Counted from the first letter of the stretch, positions 46,695 to 60,018 are shown. The stretch is DNA of 64,000 bases from Bacteroides fragilis NCTC 9343 (GCF_000025985.1 NC_003228.3:992001-1056000); one strand, 5' to 3'. Numbers and translations are program-made. The notes: generated by a model from the letters alone, not told the origin.

Positions 46695-48482
46695 ATGAAG
46701 ACAATCCTACTCTTTGCTCTGAGTCTGTTGCTCTCTTTATCCGTGTCGGATGTTTGTGCACAAGAGCGTGTTTATGACATTTCCCAGTTTGGCTTGAAAG
46801 CTAATAGTAAGAAAAATGCGTCTCCTGTGGTTCGTAAGGCCATAGCGAAGATTAAAGCTGAATGCCGTGATGGGGAAAAAGTGATACTTCGTTTTCCTGC
46901 CGGACGTTACAATTTTCATGAAGCGGGTTCTACCGTGCGTGAATATTATATTTCCAATCACGACCAGGACAATCCTAAAAAAGTGGGGATTGCCTTGGAG
47001 GATATGAAAAACCTGACTATTGACGGGCAGGGTTCCGAATTTGTGTTTTATGGAAGAATGATTCCGGTTTCTTTGCTTCGTTCGGAGAATTGTGTATTGA
47101 AAAACTTTAGCATTGATTTTGAACAACCCCATATTGCTCAAGTACAAGTGGTAGAGAATGATCCGGAAAAAGGAATCACGTTCGAACCTGCACCATGGGT
47201 CGATTACCGCATCAGTAAGGATTCGGTATTCGAAGGGCTGGGTGAAGGCTGGGTGATGAGATATTCATGGGGCATTGCTTTCGATGGCAAAACGAAACAT
47301 GTGGTATATAATACCAGTGATATCGGTTGTCCTACCAAGGGAGCTTTTGAAGTGGCTCCCCGCCGGATTTGCTCTCCAAAGTGGAAAGATGCACGTCTGG
47401 TGCCCGGCACAGTGGTGGCTATGCGTGGATGGGGACGTCCGACTCCGGGCATTTTCATGTCGCATGATGTGAATACTTCCTTGCTGGATGTCAAAGTACA
47501 TTATGCCGAAGGTATGGGATTGCTGGCACAGCTTTGCGAAGATATTACGCTTGATGGTTTTGGAGTCTGCCTGAAAGGCGATAATGATCCGCGCTATTTT
47601 ACAACGCAGGCAGATGCTACACACTTTTCCGGATGTAAGGGAAAGATTGTCTCAAAGAATGGTTTGTATGAAGGAATGATGGATGATGCCATTAATGTAC
47701 ATGGTACGTATTTGAAAGTCATCAAGCGTGTGGATGATCATACGCTGATAGGACGTTATATGCACGATCAATCCTGGGGCTTTGAATGGGGACGTCCGGG
47801 TGACGATGTTCAGTTTGTACGTTCGGAAACAATGGAGTTGATTGGCAAGCAGAATCAGATTACTGCCATTCGTCCGTATGATAAGGGTGAGATACGAGGT
47901 GCCCGTGAGTTCAGCATTACTTTTAAAGAGGCAATCGATCCTGCTATTAACGAAAAAAGTGGCTTTGGTATTGAAAACCTGACGTGGACCCCTGAAGTGT
48001 TATTTGCCGGTAATACGATTCGTAATAACCGTGCTCGCGGTACACTATTCAGTACTCCTAAAAAGACGGTGGTGGAGGACAATTTGTTTGACCATACTTC
48101 CGGTACGGCTATATTGCTGTGTGGCGATTGCAATGGCTGGTTTGAGACAGGTGCTTGCCGTGATGTCACCATTCGTCGCAATCGTTTTATCAATGCGCTT
48201 ACTAATATGTTCCAGTTTACCAATGCAGTAATCTCTATCTATCCGGAAATACCTAATCTGAAAGATCAGCAAAAGTACTTCCATGGTGGTAAAGATGGAG
48301 GTATCGTGATTGAGGATAATGAATTCGATACGTTTGATGCACCGATTCTTTATGCAAAATCTGTAGATGGGTTGATATTCCGTAACAATGTGATCAAAAC
48401 CAATACAGAGTTTAAGCCCTTCCACTGGAATAAAGATCGATTCTTGTTGGAACGAGTGACAAACGTGAAGATTTCAGAGTGA
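46695..48482 (+). CDS. Alpha-1,3-galactosidase, GH110 family
   Basis: A 595-residue secreted enzyme with a signal peptide ending near VCAQE. It shows the GH110 pattern of a right-handed parallel beta-helix: YDISQFGLKANS, DGQGSEFVFYGR, GMMDDAINVHGTY and SGTAILLCGDCNGW. GH110 enzymes cleave terminal alpha-1,3-galactose from blood-group B and linear alpha-Gal structures. B. fragilis is a classical source of such enzymes. The A or B subfamily cannot be told by eye. The next gene starts after 31 bases, probably in the same transcript. Confidence 0.92.
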   Translation: MKTILLFALSLLLSLSVSDVCAQERVYDISQFGLKANSKKNASPVVRKAIAKIKAECRDGEKVILRFPAGRYNFHEAGSTVREYYISNHDQDNPKKVGIALEDMKNLTIDGQGSEFVFYGRMIPVSLLRSENCVLKNFSIDFEQPHIAQVQVVENDPEKGITFEPAPWVDYRISKDSVFEGLGEGWVMRYSWGIAFDGKTKHVVYNTSDIGCPTKGAFEVAPRRICSPKWKDARLVPGTVVAMRGWGRPTPGIFMSHDVNTSLLDVKVHYAEGMGLLAQLCEDITLDGFGVCLKGDNDPRYFTTQADATHFSGCKGKIVSKNGLYEGMMDDAINVHGTYLKVIKRVDDHTLIGRYMHDQSWGFEWGRPGDDVQFVRSETMELIGKQNQITAIRPYDKGEIRGAREFSITFKEAIDPAINEKSGFGIENLTWTPEVLFAGNTIRNNRARGTLFSTPKKTVVEDNLFDHTSGTAILLCGDCNGWFETGACRDVTIRRNRFINALTNMFQFTNAVISIYPEIPNLKDQQKYFHGGKDGGIVIEDNEFDTFDAPILYAKSVDGLIFRNNVIKTNTEFKPFHWNKDRFLLERVTNVKISE

Positions 48483-48513
48483 AATCCGCCTCTGTAAAAA
48501 CACTTATAAATGT

Positions 48514-49668
48514 ATGAAGAGAATTTTATTGTTCCTTTTGGCCTGTTGTCCTATGCTTCTTTGTGCACAGGAAGATAACAGTAAGTATCTGGCCGGTGCA
48601 GTGCCCGTAGTCAACGGAAAAGTCATTTTTACAGAAGTAATTCAAGCTTCCGATATGTCGAAACGGCAGATCTATGATGCTTTGTTAAAATGGGCAGAGA
48701 AGCGTTTTACACCTTCAAAAGGACAGAAGGGGAGAGTCGCCTATTTTGATGAGAAAAAAGGGCAGATTGCATGTTTGGGTGAAGAGTATTTGCAACTTTC
48801 GGCAACGAATAGCTTCTTCTTGGATCGTGCTACTATTAAATACCGGCTGGTGATTAACTGCCTGGACGGTTCCTGTAAGATGGAGATGTACAACATTTCT
48901 TATTTTCATGGTGATGATACAGAGATGGAGGCGGAAGATTGGATCACGGATGAGACCGGATTGAATAAAGCCAAAACGAAAGTGGTTGCCAAATATGGAA
49001 AACTCCGTATCAAAACAATCGATCTGTTTGATGACTTGACGGAGCAGGTTACGAAAACGCTGGGAGGAGCAAAATCAGAGGTTCCTCTATTGGCAAAAGA
49101 ACCTAAAGTTACTCCAGAAGTGTTCGATCGGGAACTTCCAAAGGCTGTGGAGCAGGGAGCTATGGCAGGGTATAAACATATTCCTGCTGATAAGATTCCG
49201 GGTAATATCATTAAAATGCTCTCTGAAGATTGGATGTTGATTACAGCCGGTACGGAAGATAAATACAACATGATGACAGCCAGCTGGGGCGGACTGGGGT
49301 ATCTCTATAATAAGCCGGTTTCATTCTGTTTTATTTATCCTACACGCTATACTTATCAATTGATGGAAAAGAATGATACATATACTATCAGCTTTTATAC
49401 AGAGACTTATCGGGATGCTTTGAAATATTGCGGTAGTCATAGTGGCGAAGATGTTGATAAAGTGAAAGGCGCCGGATTGACTCCTCTTACTACTCCTTCG
49501 GGCAGTAAAGCTTTCTCTGAAGCATGGATGATCATAGAATGTAAGAAGATGTTATCCCAGCCGATCACTCCCGGAGCCTTTGATACTCCGGAGTTGAAAG
49601 AAGCATGGAAGGATAAATCTTTGCATACGATGTATATCGGTGAGATAATGAATGTGTGGGTCAAATAA
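48514..49668 (+). CDS. Exported DUF4468/flavin-reductase-like fusion protein
   Basis: A 384-residue protein with a signal peptide ending near LCAQ. The N-terminal part (about 30-130) resembles DUF4468, a TBP-like fold found in exported Bacteroidetes proteins. The C-terminal part (about 215-384) resembles an FMN-binding split-barrel flavin reductase (DWMLITAGTEDKYNMMTASWGGLGYLYNKP). An exported flavin-binding domain after a DUF4468 domain is unusual; the substrate is unknown. It follows GH110 closely but its chemistry is unrelated to glycan cleavage. Confidence 0.78.
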   Translation: MKRILLFLLACCPMLLCAQEDNSKYLAGAVPVVNGKVIFTEVIQASDMSKRQIYDALLKWAEKRFTPSKGQKGRVAYFDEKKGQIACLGEEYLQLSATNSFFLDRATIKYRLVINCLDGSCKMEMYNISYFHGDDTEMEAEDWITDETGLNKAKTKVVAKYGKLRIKTIDLFDDLTEQVTKTLGGAKSEVPLLAKEPKVTPEVFDRELPKAVEQGAMAGYKHIPADKIPGNIIKMLSEDWMLITAGTEDKYNMMTASWGGLGYLYNKPVSFCFIYPTRYTYQLMEKNDTYTISFYTETYRDALKYCGSHSGEDVDKVKGAGLTPLTTPSGSKAFSEAWMIIECKKMLSQPITPGAFDTPELKEAWKDKSLHTMYIGEIMNVWVK

Positions 49669-49717
49669 AGCAATTAATTATTGATAAGTATCCATTCTGA
49701 ATTATCAATTAAAGCAG

Positions 49718-49725
49718 TATCTTTG
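49718..49725 (+). promoter_or_regulatory. -7 box of truA
   Basis: TATCTTTG then C matches the -7 consensus, with the ATG at 49749. Upstream lies a short A/T-rich hairpin (about 49681-49708) that could end the previous transcript. Confidence 0.5.
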
Positions 49726-49748
49726 CACGCAAAAACCAAGTGAACGGA

Positions 49749-50507
49749 ATGAGCGTGCAAAGATATTTTATTTATTTAGCCTATGATGGCACCCATTATC
49801 ATGGATGGCAGATTCAGCCTAACGGAATCAGTATACAAGAATGTCTGATGAAGGCACTTGCCACCTTTCTGAGGAAAGATACGGAAGTGATTGGGGCGGG
49901 ACGGACCGATGCCGGGGTACATGCGTCTCTGATGGTTGCCCACTTCGACTACGAAGGTGAACCTTTGGATGTGGATAAAGTAGCTGAGAAGCTGAATCGT
50001 CTTTTGCCGCAGGATATTTCGGTCTATAAGGTCTGTCGGGTAAAGCCGGATGCTCATGCAAGGTTCGATGCAACAGCACGTACTTACAAGTATTACATCA
50101 CTACTGTAAAATTCCCGTTCAATCGTCAATATCGTTATCGGATACATAATCCGCTCGACTTTCAAAAGATGAATGAGGCAGCCCTGACATTATTTCATTA
50201 TTCGGACTTTACGAGTTTTAGTAAGTTGCATACAGATGTAAAAACCAATATTTGTAAGATTATGCATGCCGAATGGACTCAGGAGGATGAATATACCTGG
50301 GTGTTTACCATCCAGGCAGACCGCTTTTTGCGTAATATGGTACGTGCCATTGTCGGTACGCTTCTGGAAGTGGGGCGTGGCAAACTGTCAGTCGATGACT
50401 TCCGTAAAATAATAGAGCAGCAGAATCGCTGTAAAGCCGGTACTTCAGCTCCCGGAAATGCCCTCTTCCTGGTTAATGTAGAATATCCTCAGGAGATATT
50501 CGAATAA
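49749..50507 (+). CDS. truA: tRNA pseudouridine synthase A
   Basis: A 252-residue enzyme with the catalytic-aspartate motif [11 protein letters not shown] and a start [16 protein letters not shown], standard for TruA. It makes pseudouridine at positions 38-40 of tRNAs. The longer frame starts with GTG at 49740; I use the ATG at 49749. Confidence 0.95.
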   Translation: MSVQRYFIYLAYDGTHYHGWQIQPNGISIQECLMKALATFLRKDTEVIGAGRTDAGVHASLMVAHFDYEGEPLDVDKVAEKLNRLLPQDISVYKVCRVKPDAHARFDATARTYKYYITTVKFPFNRQYRYRIHNPLDFQKMNEAALTLFHYSDFTSFSKLHTDVKTNICKIMHAEWTQEDEYTWVFTIQADRFLRNMVRAIVGTLLEVGRGKLSVDDFRKIIEQQNRCKAGTSAPGNALFLVNVEYPQEIFE

Positions 50508-50538
50508 GCCTATAGCTTCTAATTTAAAGAATTCTATT

Positions 50539-51438
50539 ATGTGGTTACTTCTTGCTTTTCTCTCAGCGACATTGCTGGGCTTTTATGACGTGTTTAAAAA
50601 GAAAGCGTTGAAAGACAATGCGGTTTTACCGGTGTTGTTTTTCAATACACTTTTTTCCAGTCTTATATTTCTTCCTTTTATTTTGTTGTCGGCATTTGCG
50701 CCCGGAGTGCTGGGGGGCACTATGCTCGATGTACCGGTGGTGGGATGGGAAGTACATAAATTTATTATTATTAAATCATTTATTGTTCTTTCCTCGTGGA
50801 TACTCGGATATTTCGGGATGAAACATCTGCCTATTACTATTGTAGGACCGATTAATGCCACCCGTCCCGTAATGGTGCTTGTGGGAGCCATGCTGGTATT
50901 TGGCGAGCGCTTGAATCTCTATCAGTGGATCGGTGTGATGTTGGCCATTATTTCTTTTTTTATGCTGAGTCGTTCGGGGAAGAAGGAAGGTATTGACTTT
51001 AAACATAACAAGTGGATACTTTTCATTATTCTGGCAGCCGTAGCGGGTGCGGTAAGTGGCTTGTATGATAAATACCTGATGAAGCAGCTGCCTCCCATGG
51101 TCGTACAGTCGTGGTATAATGTGTACCAAATGTTTATTATGTGTCCCATTCTTGCGCTTCTTTGGTGGCCGAAACGTAAGTCATCTACTCCGTTCCGTTG
51201 GGATTGGGCTATCATTTTTATTTCCATCTTTCTCTGTGCTGCCGATTTTGTTTACTTCTATGCATTGAGCTATGAAGATTCCATGATTTCGATTGTCTCG
51301 ATGGTTCGACGGGGAAGTGTGATTGTATCTTTCCTTTTCGGTGCTATGGTGTTCCGTGAAAAGAATTTAAAAAGCAAAGCGATTGACCTTATTCTGGTGT
51401 TAATAGGAATGATATTCCTATATTTGGGAACTAAATAA
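50539..51438 (+). CDS. EamA/DMT-family transporter
   Basis: A 299-residue protein with about ten membrane helices in two EamA halves. Typical features are GPINATRPVMVLVGAMLVFGERLNLYQWIGV and the charge pattern between helices. Family members export metabolites or amino acids; the substrate is unknown. It lies 31 bases after truA and 27 bases before the DUF3256 gene, likely one operon. Confidence 0.88.
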   Translation: MWLLLAFLSATLLGFYDVFKKKALKDNAVLPVLFFNTLFSSLIFLPFILLSAFAPGVLGGTMLDVPVVGWEVHKFIIIKSFIVLSSWILGYFGMKHLPITIVGPINATRPVMVLVGAMLVFGERLNLYQWIGVMLAIISFFMLSRSGKKEGIDFKHNKWILFIILAAVAGAVSGLYDKYLMKQLPPMVVQSWYNVYQMFIMCPILALLWWPKRKSSTPFRWDWAIIFISIFLCAADFVYFYALSYEDSMISIVSMVRRGSVIVSFLFGAMVFREKNLKSKAIDLILVLIGMIFLYLGTK

Positions 51439-51465
51439 GAACGTAAAGAAACAAGATTATCAGAT

Positions 51466-52119
51466 ATGAAAAAGTCTACTCTTACCCTCCTGTTATTTAT
51501 TCTGGGTATTTCTTCTTCCTTTTCTGTCGGAGCACAGGAAGCTAAAACGGTGTTTGTGAATATACCTGACTCGCTTTGTCCGTTGCTGTCATCAGTGAAC
51601 CGGGCAGATTGTATTGATTTTATCGAAAGTAAAATGAAAGCTCAGGTGACCAACCGTTTCGGGGGCAAGTCGGAGATGACGGAGTTAAGTCCCGATTATG
51701 TGTCTCTGCAAATGTCTGACGCAAGCAATTGGCAGATGAAGTTATTGCCGTTGAATGACACAACGAAAGTGGTTTGCGCCGTTTCTACAGTTTGCGCTCC
51801 GGCATGCGACAGTCATATCCGGTTCTATACCACGGACTGGAAAGAGCTTCCCGCCACCGACTTTTTGCCGTCGGTTCCTCAGATGAATGATTTCTTCACC
51901 TCTTCCGATTCTACCGACTATGACTTTATCGATGCCCGCCTGCAAGCGGATATGACTTTGATGCAAGCAGAACTGTCCAAAGAGAATGGGACATTGACTT
52001 TTACTTTGACAACTCCGGAATATATGGAAAAAGAAACGGCGGAAAAACTGAAACCGTTTCTCCGCCGTTCAATAGTTTACACCTGGAAGGATGGGAAGTT
52101 TATCCCAGACACTCTTTGA
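51466..52119 (+). CDS. DUF3256 family exported protein
   Basis: A 217-residue protein with a signal peptide ending near VGAQE and the DUF3256 pattern (FVNIPDSLCPLLSSVNRADCIDF, GGKSEMTELSPDYV). It is periplasmic with no known function. Its 3' end overlaps the convergent kinase gene by 20 bases. Confidence 0.82.
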   Translation: MKKSTLTLLLFILGISSSFSVGAQEAKTVFVNIPDSLCPLLSSVNRADCIDFIESKMKAQVTNRFGGKSEMTELSPDYVSLQMSDASNWQMKLLPLNDTTKVVCAVSTVCAPACDSHIRFYTTDWKELPATDFLPSVPQMNDFFTSSDSTDYDFIDARLQADMTLMQAELSKENGTLTFTLTTPEYMEKETAEKLKPFLRRSIVYTWKDGKFIPDTL

Positions 52120-53185
52120 TGTATGCCTCCATTTCGGGGGTATGTTCTTCTACGCTTTGTAATAGTTTGAACTGTGCTTTGGTACGTACCAGGTTGTGTT
52201 CGGGATACTTGATCTTATAGTAAGTATCGCCGTTGATATAGTCTGCCAGGAAGCGTACACATTGCATGTAAGGGAAGAGAGCGGCTGCATAAGGCAGGTT
52301 CTCTATTTCGATCGGAGTAAGGAATGAACCGGCTCCTTCCAGATATCCCTTAGTAAATGCTTTGAATATCTCCATATTGAAATTGACATTGTCCAGATTC
52401 TTATCGTCTTCATCTCCGGTATTGGCTCCTGTGCGCAGGAAGTCTCCATAGTCGGAGAAGATAAAGCTTGGCATTACTGTATCGAGATCGATTACGCAGA
52501 GCACTTTACCATCTTCGTCGAACATCATGTTGTTCACTTTCGTATCACAGTGGCATACGCGTTTAGGCAGTTTGCCTTCGCGATACAGACGTTCGGCCTT
52601 ACACATTTCATCTGCACGTTTTTCTATTTCATCCAGATAATACTGTACTTCGGCTACTCGTCCGGCTGCATTGGCAGCTACGGCCTCACGAAGTTGTTTC
52701 AGGCGGAACTCCATATTGTGGAAGTCAGGAATAGTTTCGCCCAATGTTGCCGGAATGTCAGCCAACATTGCCTGGAAGTTACCGAAAGCTGCTCCGGCAT
52801 AATATGAATACTCGGGATTCACAGTCTCATAAGTTTTGGCACGTGGGATGAATACCATTACACGCCAATAGCTGTCACCGTCAAACCAATATGTTTTGCC
52901 TTCTTCCGTCGGGAGGAAAGTCAAGACTTTGCGATCAACGTCTGTCTCTCCAGCTTCCGTCAGTTTCTTGCGGATGTGTCCCGTCACGGCAGCAATGTTA
53001 TCCTGAAGCATTTCCACATTCTGGAAAATTGCATGGTTGATGCGTTGCAACACATAATCGGGAGCGTCTGCTTCGGTAGTGTTAACTTTGTAAGTGTCGT
53101 TAATCAGGCCGGCGCCAAGTGGTTTGATTTCGCCTACTGTGCCTTGTACTTTGAATTTAGATACGATACTAAGTAAATCTTTCAT
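52100..53185 (-). CDS. N-acetylhexosamine 1-kinase-like phosphotransferase
   Basis: A 361-residue APH-fold kinase. It has the catalytic-loop pattern HCDTKVNNMMF and VIDLDTVMPSFIFSDYGDFLR; the N-terminal lobe carries LGAGLINDTYKV. This matches the N-acetylhexosamine 1-kinase (NahK) group, which phosphorylates GlcNAc/GalNAc at C1 for salvage. The neighbouring GH2 and GH109 genes support salvage of released HexNAc. Homologues with other sugar specificity exist, so NahK identity is likely but not certain. Confidence 0.82.
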   Translation of the reverse strand: MKDLLSIVSKFKVQGTVGEIKPLGAGLINDTYKVNTTEADAPDYVLQRINHAIFQNVEMLQDNIAAVTGHIRKKLTEAGETDVDRKVLTFLPTEEGKTYWFDGDSYWRVMVFIPRAKTYETVNPEYSYYAGAAFGNFQAMLADIPATLGETIPDFHNMEFRLKQLREAVAANAAGRVAEVQYYLDEIEKRADEMCKAERLYREGKLPKRVCHCDTKVNNMMFDEDGKVLCVIDLDTVMPSFIFSDYGDFLRTGANTGDEDDKNLDNVNFNMEIFKAFTKGYLEGAGSFLTPIEIENLPYAAALFPYMQCVRFLADYINGDTYYKIKYPEHNLVRTKAQFKLLQSVEEHTPEMEAYIKECLG

Positions 53186-53206
53186 GGTTTTTATTTTTAA
53201 GTTAGT

Positions 53207-56554
<3,348 letters not shown>

Positions 56555-56567
56555 TTAGAATGATAAT

Positions 56568-57458
56568 TTATTTAACTTTTATATGATCAAAGCCTTCTCC
56601 GTATACGCCGATTACTGCGCTTTGCGAGACAAAAGCAGTCGGGTCACAGTCTTTTATCAACCGGAAGATAATGGTTGACTCCCGTTTTTTTGCCAGGACG
56701 AACATCATCTTCTGCTCTTTGCCGGTATAGAATCCGGTTGCATTGATAATGGTTACTCCCCGGTGCGGATATTCGTTGATGCGTTTGCCTATTTCTTCAT
56801 ACTTGTTGGAGATGATAAAGAATTGTACCGATTGGCGCGCACTGTTCACTACCTGGTCCAGTACGAAGCTGCAAACATAAAGGGTCACATATCCATATAC
56901 TACCTTTTCCCAGTCTTTCAGTACGAAATAGCTGGAAGAGATAATGATCAGGTCACATATCAGCATGACTCTTCCCAAAGTGATGTCGCGGTATTTGTTG
57001 ATGACAGCCGCGATAATATCGGTTCCTCCCGTACTTCCGTTGGCTGAGAAAGCAATACCGATGCCGCTGCCACAGAAAGAAGCACCCAACACGCAAGCCA
57101 TGAACGGCTGATCGTGTAGCAAGGTTACGTTCGCGGTTAACTTTTGGATAACGGACAGGAAGAAGGTTAAAGTGAATACACCGAATATGGTTTTAAGACT
57201 GAATCGAAATCCCAGCACTTTGAGGGATACCATCAGCAAGACAGCATTGATGGCAAAGTAAGTGTATTGAACCGGGAATCCGGTAGCGAAATAAACAATA
57301 GAGGCAATGCCCGGTACTCCACCGGTGGTGATGTCGTTAGGAAGCAGGAAGAGAGTCCATCCGATGCCGTAAAGGATCATTCCCAAGGCAATCATTAAGT
57401 AGTCTTTCGTTTCTCTGATTACTCCCTGTTTAGAGGGCTTTGATATTTTCATCTTCAT
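56568..57458 (-). CDS. YitT-family membrane protein
   Basis: A 296-residue protein with about five to six membrane helices (LGMILYGIGWTLFLLPNDITTGGVPGIASIVY is typical) and a soluble C-terminal DUF2179-like domain (GVTIINATGFYTGKEQKMMFVLAKK). The function is unknown; the family may be a transporter or sensor. It lies between the GH2 and GH109 genes. Two in-frame ATG codons at the start make residue 1 or 3 possible. Confidence 0.88.
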   Translation of the reverse strand: MKMKISKPSKQGVIRETKDYLMIALGMILYGIGWTLFLLPNDITTGGVPGIASIVYFATGFPVQYTYFAINAVLLMVSLKVLGFRFSLKTIFGVFTLTFFLSVIQKLTANVTLLHDQPFMACVLGASFCGSGIGIAFSANGSTGGTDIIAAVINKYRDITLGRVMLICDLIIISSSYFVLKDWEKVVYGYVTLYVCSFVLDQVVNSARQSVQFFIISNKYEEIGKRINEYPHRGVTIINATGFYTGKEQKMMFVLAKKRESTIIFRLIKDCDPTAFVSQSAVIGVYGEGFDHIKVK

Positions 57459-57569
57459 GGATGGGTTGTGTAGTCTTATAATCGGACACGGATTTCACGA
57501 ACCGGCCGGCTTTGTGTAGCGAACTAACTGCCGGATGACTCGTGAAACCCGTGTCAAAAAGAAGTTTTA

Positions 57570-58964
57570 TTATTTTGCGAAAGCGTGTCTGTAACCTTTC
57601 ACCTTGTTCCATGCTCCACGAGTAAAGTCGGGGATAGCTACCGGGGCAGAGCTGTTTTCGATAGAAAGCTTGGTCAGGTCGGCCATACAGCACCATTCTG
57701 CAAGGTCATAAACGTCCATATCCAAAGGAAGACCGTTGCGCAGACAGTAAACCAGACGATAGTCCATGATGTAGTCCATACCGCCGTGTCCGCCTACTTT
57801 CTTGGCAGTTTCTTCCAGTTCTTTGTGGATCGGATGTTTGTATTTGTCCATCAACGCTTTTTTAACGTCAGCCGGTACAGAACCGTGTGCATTTAGCTTT
57901 TCGTGGTTAGGTACATCGTTTGAAGCAATCTGAGTCGGACGCATGCAATATTCTTCGATAGGATATTTGCTTGCATAGCCGTCAGCACCTACTACCTGAT
58001 ACATACGGCTGTAAGGACGCGGAGTCATCACGTTGTGCTGAATCAGGATAGTCTTACCTTTTTCTGTACGGATCAATGTAGAAGTCTGGTCACCGTTCTG
58101 GAAGTCTTTCACTTCTTTGCCGGTTGTCTTTTTGATGTATGCCGGACCGTTTACAGCTTTGGTATCCATAGATACGAGGTAGTTCATTTTGTCACCACGG
58201 TGAATGTCGAGCAGCTGGCAAGCCGGGCCCATGCCGTGAGTAGCGTATACATCGCCACGGTGGTTCTGGTTGTAATCCATACGCCAGTTGTTCCAGTAGT
58301 ACGGCCAGAAGTCTTCAAGGTTGTGGATGTAAGCACCTTCTGTGTGCAGCACTTCACCGAATACACCCTGTTGAGCCATGTTCAGGGTAGTCAGTTCAAA
58401 GAAGTCGTATACACAGTTTTCAAGCTGCATACAGTGTTTGCGAGTTTTCTCTGAAGTGTTGATCAAAGCCCAGATTTCATCCAGCGTCATTGCCGAAGGA
58501 ACTTCAATGGCAACGTGTTTGCCATGTTCCATAGCGTAGATAGCCATCTGTGCGTGATGTTTCCAGTCTGTTGCGATATAAACGAGGTCGATATCTTTAC
58601 GTTCGCAAAGTTTTTTCCAAGCGTCTTCACTTCCGGAGTAAGAAGCTGCTTCCGGTAAGTTTGCTTTTGTCAGGATTTTCTGTGCGCCGGCTACGCGTTC
58701 AGGGATAAGGTCACAAAGGGCTACGATCTGTGTTCCGGGGATGTGAGTGAAGCGTTCTACTGCACCCGGACCACGCATACCCAAACCAATGAATCCGACA
58801 CGTACCACGTCGAGTTTAGGAGTAGTCAGTCCGACTACATCTTTTTGTCCGGCGGGACGTACAGGCACTGGAGTCTCGATAGGCTTGATGGTTTGTGCTA
58901 CGGCACCAGAGGTGCATGCAAACAGAGCAAGTCCGATAAACAGGGCATTTAGATGTTTAAACAT
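57570..58964 (-). CDS. Alpha-N-acetylgalactosaminidase, GH109 (Gfo/Idh/MocA fold)
   Basis: A 464-residue protein with a signal peptide (ALFACTSGAVAQ). The NAD-binding Rossmann motif VGFIGLGMRGPGAVERF is followed by KHVAIEVPSAM and the GH109-type VGGHGGMDYIMDYR. GH109 enzymes use NAD+ to cleave alpha-N-acetylgalactosamine, notably from blood-group A antigen. No twin-arginine motif is seen in this signal peptide. Related oxidoreductases share the fold, but the GGHGGMD motif favours GH109. Confidence 0.88.
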   Translation of the reverse strand: MFKHLNALFIGLALFACTSGAVAQTIKPIETPVPVRPAGQKDVVGLTTPKLDVVRVGFIGLGMRGPGAVERFTHIPGTQIVALCDLIPERVAGAQKILTKANLPEAASYSGSEDAWKKLCERKDIDLVYIATDWKHHAQMAIYAMEHGKHVAIEVPSAMTLDEIWALINTSEKTRKHCMQLENCVYDFFELTTLNMAQQGVFGEVLHTEGAYIHNLEDFWPYYWNNWRMDYNQNHRGDVYATHGMGPACQLLDIHRGDKMNYLVSMDTKAVNGPAYIKKTTGKEVKDFQNGDQTSTLIRTEKGKTILIQHNVMTPRPYSRMYQVVGADGYASKYPIEEYCMRPTQIASNDVPNHEKLNAHGSVPADVKKALMDKYKHPIHKELEETAKKVGGHGGMDYIMDYRLVYCLRNGLPLDMDVYDLAEWCCMADLTKLSIENSSAPVAIPDFTRGAWNKVKGYRHAFAK

Positions 58965-59028
58965 GTTTGAATAAGATTTGATTAGTTAATAAAATTGTTG
59001 TTAATAATAGTGTTTCATTTCTATCGTG

Positions 59029-59036
59029 CAAAGATA
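59029..59036 (-). promoter_or_regulatory. -7 box of the GH109 gene
   Basis: On the minus strand TATCTTTG then C is a full -7 match, 64 bases before the start codon. The predicted leader is about 58 bases. Confidence 0.5.
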
Positions 59037-59148
59037 AGAATACTTTTCACAACTCTTATCTTTTATGCGATTAAAACGTTCTCTGTTACATCTTTAATTC
59101 ATAGATATTCCGGTTATTATTATAACAGGACAATTCCTGTCGGTCTAC

Positions 59149-59191
59149 AGAGATGGCTGCTTCTGTTCTTTAACGGAAGTTGCCATCTCTG
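59149..59191. repeat. Strong hairpin upstream of GH109
   Basis: CAGAGATGGC and GCCATCTCTG are perfect 10-base arms. Inside, CTTC/GAAG extends the stem after a mismatch and a wobble. It lies upstream of the predicted transcript start of GH109, so it is not in that leader. Confidence 0.5.
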
Positions 59192-59985
59192 CAGCAGGCT
59201 GGCTTTTCTTTCTGCAAAAGCCTGATAATGTCATCTTTTACAAGTTGTTTGAACCCGGTAGTGCAATGTTTGTCCGGGGTATATAATGCTGCGTGTAGTG
59301 TGTTGTGGGTTGCAACTCTGTCTTTCATTCTTCTGTTCCTTTTATGAGATTCTTTTCCTTTGTTAGGTTGCTCGAGCTTATTATTTACTTTTTGATATAC
59401 GTTATAAATACACACCATTGGGGGGCTACCCTCGGTATAATAGTTTTAATTTATATTATTTTAATAAATGACCGGCTTTAAAACTACTTTTGATTTCTGA
59501 AAGAAGAATGACTCAATCGGTGTGATTCTGATAGTATATCCTGTTTTTTGCTGACTCGCAATTGGGGTAAAATAGCTCTGGCAGAGAAGAGGACTGCATA
59601 AAAAACGGATGTAAACTGCAAAAAAATACGTAAAAGGTGAAATTTTTCCAATATCTATGCATGAAATCTATTAAACGAAAGTTTTCTTTCTTTAAAAGGG
59701 AGGCGGCATTCGTTTAGAACCAACGCTCTATTTCATTAGAACTAAAGTTACATTAGGTCAGAAGATAAAATTCATTGCTCTTATTCCGCCTCTTTTTCAC
59801 TTTTTAGCCGTGTGTCGGTTAATGTCGGAAAAGTGTCAGAATGTAGCCGTTTACACCTTTTGATGAAGATGAATGTGGCGCTTTTGCCGGAAAGGGTAGG
59901 GATGTGTATCTGAACAGACGGGAAAGGTGATATTCTGCAAAAGCCTGATTGCCGGAAAAGGCGTTTTTGATCACCGCAAAGAAAA

Positions 59986-60018
59986 CTACCCGGATATAGC
60001 AGAAGCTATACCGGGTAG
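59986..60018 (-). terminator. Terminator of the GH95-like gene
   Basis: CTACCCGGATATAGC and GCTATACCGGGTAG form a strong stem with an AGAA loop, about 51 bases after the stop codon. On the minus strand it is followed by TTTTCTTT. Confidence 0.75.

Larger units (their letters stand above)
58965..59985. other. Gene-poor region between GH109 and GH95-like genes
   Basis: About one kilobase without a convincing gene. It holds the GH109 promoter, a strong hairpin at 59149-59191, a second small GGCTTTT/AAAAGCC hairpin about 10 bases later and the 17-base direct repeat at 59210-59226 and 59934-59950. No tRNA or known riboswitch is recognised. Confidence 0.5.
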
